NCBI GenBank assembly: GCA_963578655.1
Contig: CAUZEB010000113.1
Span: forward strand, 1 to 6,155
Source of the DNA: CAUZEB01 sp963578655
GTDB taxonomy: Bacteria; Chloroflexota; Dehalococcoidia; Lucifugimonadales; CAUZEB01
Reading direction: 5' to 3'
DNA length: 6,155 bases
Positions 4,394-6,155 of the stretch are shown one piece after another. Within the stretch, counting starts at the first letter, position 1. Every line of letters begins with the position of its first letter. The notes under the pieces were generated by a model. The model made no database searches and was not told the origin of the DNA. It saw only the letters and a program-made list of their open reading frames with translations. A program made the translations under genes and the position numbers.

Positions 4394-5837
4394 TGCCCAG
4401 GTGATTGCTTCTAAAGCTTTTCCCGTCAACAGATCCCTTTTTATTTTTTGATAATGTTGATCTGTTATGCTTATAACTTCGCCTTCGATTTCTTGAGTTG
4501 TGTTCAGAGGAGTCTGCACGTTTGATTACATGGGTCTCGTTTAAACTAGGAGAAAATCCCCCGTAATCAAATCCTTCCAGAATCTTTCGCTCTATTTTGG
4601 ATCCCAGTACTCGTTCAACCCGCTTTACAAGAGATTCATCTTCACTGGTACAGAATGTGAATGCTTCCCCGTTTTTATTTGCTCGACCTGTTCTGCCGAT
4701 TCTGTGAATGTAGTTATCCACGGTGTTTGGCATATCAAAGTTAATAACATGTGTTACTTCGGAGACATCTATTCCTCTGGATGCAATATCGGTAGCAACA
4801 AGTATGTCGTGTTTCCCGTTTCGAAACCCATTAATCGCATTTTGACGCTTATTCTGGGACATATTCCCTTGGAGCGCTGTTACCCTAAAGCCAACTTTCT
4901 CAAGGTCTAAAGCAAGAAATCGAGCTCGTCTTTTAGTTCTTGTAAAAATCATCACCTGGCCCGTTGCCGTTCGGTCCAGTAAATGAGTGATCATATTTTT
5001 CTTCATCTTGTCTGTTGTAGGGTACAAGGAGTGACTGACTGTTCTCGCCGGGGCGATGACTCCTATTTGAACAATTTCTGGTTCATGGAGGATTTCAGAT
5101 GTGAGTGCTCGAATTTCTGGCTGCATAGTCGCGGCGAAAAACAGTGTTTGCCTTTTTAACGGAAGGTAACCAAGAATACGGCGAATGTCTGGGAGGAATC
5201 CCATATCAAACATCGTGTCTGCTTCGTCAATTACCAAGATAATAAGCGCTGACAAATCTATCGTTTCTTCTCTAATGTGATCCAGTAAGCGTCCAGGACA
5301 TGCAACGATTATGTCTGTTCCATTTGCCAGTGCCTCATCTTGACGTTTTTTATTAACTCCACCATAAAGTGTTGTACTACGTATCTTAGTATTAGCCGAA
5401 AGGGTTTTTACAGAGTTATTTATCTGGTCTGCCAGTTCACGGGTTGGCACAATCACCAGAGCCCTTGCAACTCTTTTTCCACTATGACGTTCAGTTTTAC
5501 TGTCAAGTGCTGACAATGTTTCAAGTATCGGGAGAGCAAAAGCTGCTGTCTTGCCGGTGCCAGTTTGGGCCAGGCCTAGTAGATCTCTACCCTTTAATGC
5601 TATCGGTATCGCTCTTTCTTGAATTGGTGTTGGGACTTGGTACCCCAAACCATTAATTACTGCTAGTGATCGAGGTGATAGATTTAAATCTTTGAATTCC
5701 AGCGTAAGTCCCGCCTTGTCCTGAAGATCAGGCAATTTGTTTGGTAACTCCTGACCTAGGAAAGGTTCGAGGAAGTCGCAGATGAGTATCTCACAGCAAG
5801 GCCGTGGATACCAAGGGGAATAATACCCTGTATTCAC
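4365..5837 (-). CDS. DEAD-box ATP-dependent RNA helicase (RhlE/DeaD-like)
   Basis: ATP-driven RNA duplex unwinding, usually in ribosome assembly or mRNA turnover. All core motifs are visible in order: Q motif (FKDLNLSP to PTPIQ, about 48-73), I AQTGTGKT (90-97), Ia PTRELA (131-136), GG (159-160), Ib CPGR (180-183, usually TPGR), II DEAD (204-207), III AAT (235-237, usually SAT), IV MIFTRT (296-301), V ATDIASRGID (348-357) and VI HRIGRTGR (378-385). A Lys/Arg/Asn/Ser-rich tail from about 436 to 490 is typical of RNA-binding extensions. The longest frame starts at GTG 5837, but the first 45 or so residues look unlike the family. A TTG at 5735 with AGGAG at 5752-5748 (spacing 12) is an alternative start, just before the conserved core. 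The tail ends right where integrase-like sequence begins in another frame, so its last residues may be acquired sequence. Core identity is firm; subfamily is not. Confidence 0.93.
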   Translation of the reverse strand: MNTGYYSPWYPRPCCEILICDFLEPFLGQELPNKLPDLQDKAGLTLEFKDLNLSPRSLAVINGLGYQVPTPIQERAIPIALKGRDLLGLAQTGTGKTAAFALPILETLSALDSKTERHSGKRVARALVIVPTRELADQINNSVKTLSANTKIRSTTLYGGVNKKRQDEALANGTDIIVACPGRLLDHIREETIDLSALIILVIDEADTMFDMGFLPDIRRILGYLPLKRQTLFFAATMQPEIRALTSEILHEPEIVQIGVIAPARTVSHSLYPTTDKMKKNMITHLLDRTATGQVMIFTRTKRRARFLALDLEKVGFRVTALQGNMSQNKRQNAINGFRNGKHDILVATDIASRGIDVSEVTHVINFDMPNTVDNYIHRIGRTGRANKNGEAFTFCTSEDESLVKRVERVLGSKIERKILEGFDYGGFSPSLNETHVIKRADSSEHNSRNRRRSYKHNRSTLSKNKKGSVDGKSFRSNHLGKTSKNHKNR

Positions 5838-6095
5838 TATAAAAGCACCTGATCAGTAGCTCTAAGAGTGGTACTTTAGTCTAATCTAAAGGCATTGATC
5901 ACTGAAGTCGACGTTAGCTATTCAAAGAGGTCTCAATAATCCAGATCTATACAAAGCTGCGAAGATAGCCCTATCGTTATTCTCTAGGTAGTTGGGATTA
6001 AAGAGTATGCCCTAATACCTGAACCTGTCGGCTCTTATGTCTGGATGCCGGATATGATTTATCCAAAATAGAGACCTTCAAAGGGGGAAGGACGT
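5838..6095. other. non-coding stretch upstream of the helicase
   Basis: No gene is supported on either strand; frames are broken by frequent stops. It should hold the helicase promoter. Read on the minus strand, TATAGT (5841-5836) with TTAGAG 18 bases upstream is a weak candidate; if used, transcription would begin downstream of the GTG at 5837 and favour the TTG start at 5735. It also holds the inverted repeat at 5874-5891. Confidence 0.4.
5874..5891. repeat. short inverted repeat upstream of the helicase gene
   Basis: CTTTAG - TCTAAT - CTAAAG: perfect 6-base arms around a 6-base spacer, about 40 bases upstream of the GTG at 5837. It could be an operator or a small hairpin; arms this short also occur by chance. 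Confidence 0.25.
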
Positions 6096-6155
6096 ATGTG
6101 TCGTGATCGTCTCAGTTGCTCGATATGGACTCTGCCTTTAATTGACAGGTTACAT
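6096..6155 (+). CDS. possible start of a gene running off the right edge
   Basis: An ATG at 6096 is preceded by the purine-rich GGGGGAAGGA (6083-6092), a plausible ribosome binding site although AAGGA is only 3 bases from the ATG. The frame stays open for 20 codons to the end of the window (M-C-R-D-R-L-S-C-S-I-W-T-L). Nothing is recognisable in so short a piece, and a chance frame is quite possible. Confidence 0.25.
   Translation, partial: MCRDRLSCSIWTLPLIDRLH

Noticed and set aside
4157..4519. Intact 120-residue integrase gene
   Set aside because: Catalytic Arg is lost, box III and Tyr are unrecognisable, the N-terminal part is absent, and the frame overlaps the helicase tail.
5860..5925. 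tRNA-like fold around CTTTAG...CTAAAG
   Set aside because: The loop has 6 bases rather than 7, and no T arm or acceptor stem can be placed around it.

Overview
The window looks like chromosomal DNA from a free-living, moderately AT-rich bacterium. The best guess is an uncultivated Chloroflexota lineage of the SAR202/Dehalococcoidia type. That guess rests on two short lipoproteins carrying the D-x-D-A-T-V-x-A-R-V segment just after the lipidated cysteine, which I associate with that group, and on a 20beta-hydroxysteroid-dehydrogenase-like SDR. It is inference from style, not a marker-gene assignment.

Layout. Positions 1-1027 (minus strand) hold a purE-purK operon for the carboxylation step of purine synthesis; purK runs off the left edge. 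Positions 1152-1355 (minus) encode a very short lipoprotein behind a good extended -10 promoter and a possible five-codon leader. Positions 1356-2034 contain no convincing gene, but at 1657-1704 there is the 3' half of a tRNA-Arg(TCG) gene with no 5' half, the usual scar of site-specific integration. Positions 2048-2896 (plus) encode a two-domain lipoprotein, apparently read from a leaderless or near-leaderless transcript. Positions 2897-3346 are non-coding and include a decayed second copy of the lipoprotein's promoter and signal-peptide region. Positions 3418-4167 (plus) encode a classical SDR oxidoreductase with a clear ribosome binding site, an extended -10 and a perfect operator-like palindrome. 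Converging on it at about 4157-4393 (minus) is a relic of a tyrosine recombinase C-terminus with ruined catalytic residues. Positions 4365-5837 (minus) encode a complete DEAD-box RNA helicase. The last 318 bases are mostly featureless, ending in a possible gene start.

How the parts relate. purE and purK act consecutively in one pathway and are translationally overlapped. The other genes have no evident shared pathway. The tRNA 3' half, the integrase relic and the decayed lipoprotein copy suggest that the region right of about 1657 was built by an old integration event and has been eroding. By tRNA orientation the inserted DNA should lie to the right of 1657, with an intact tRNA-Arg(TCG) further right, beyond this window. 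I found no intact mobile element, CRISPR array, defence system or convincing new multi-gene system.
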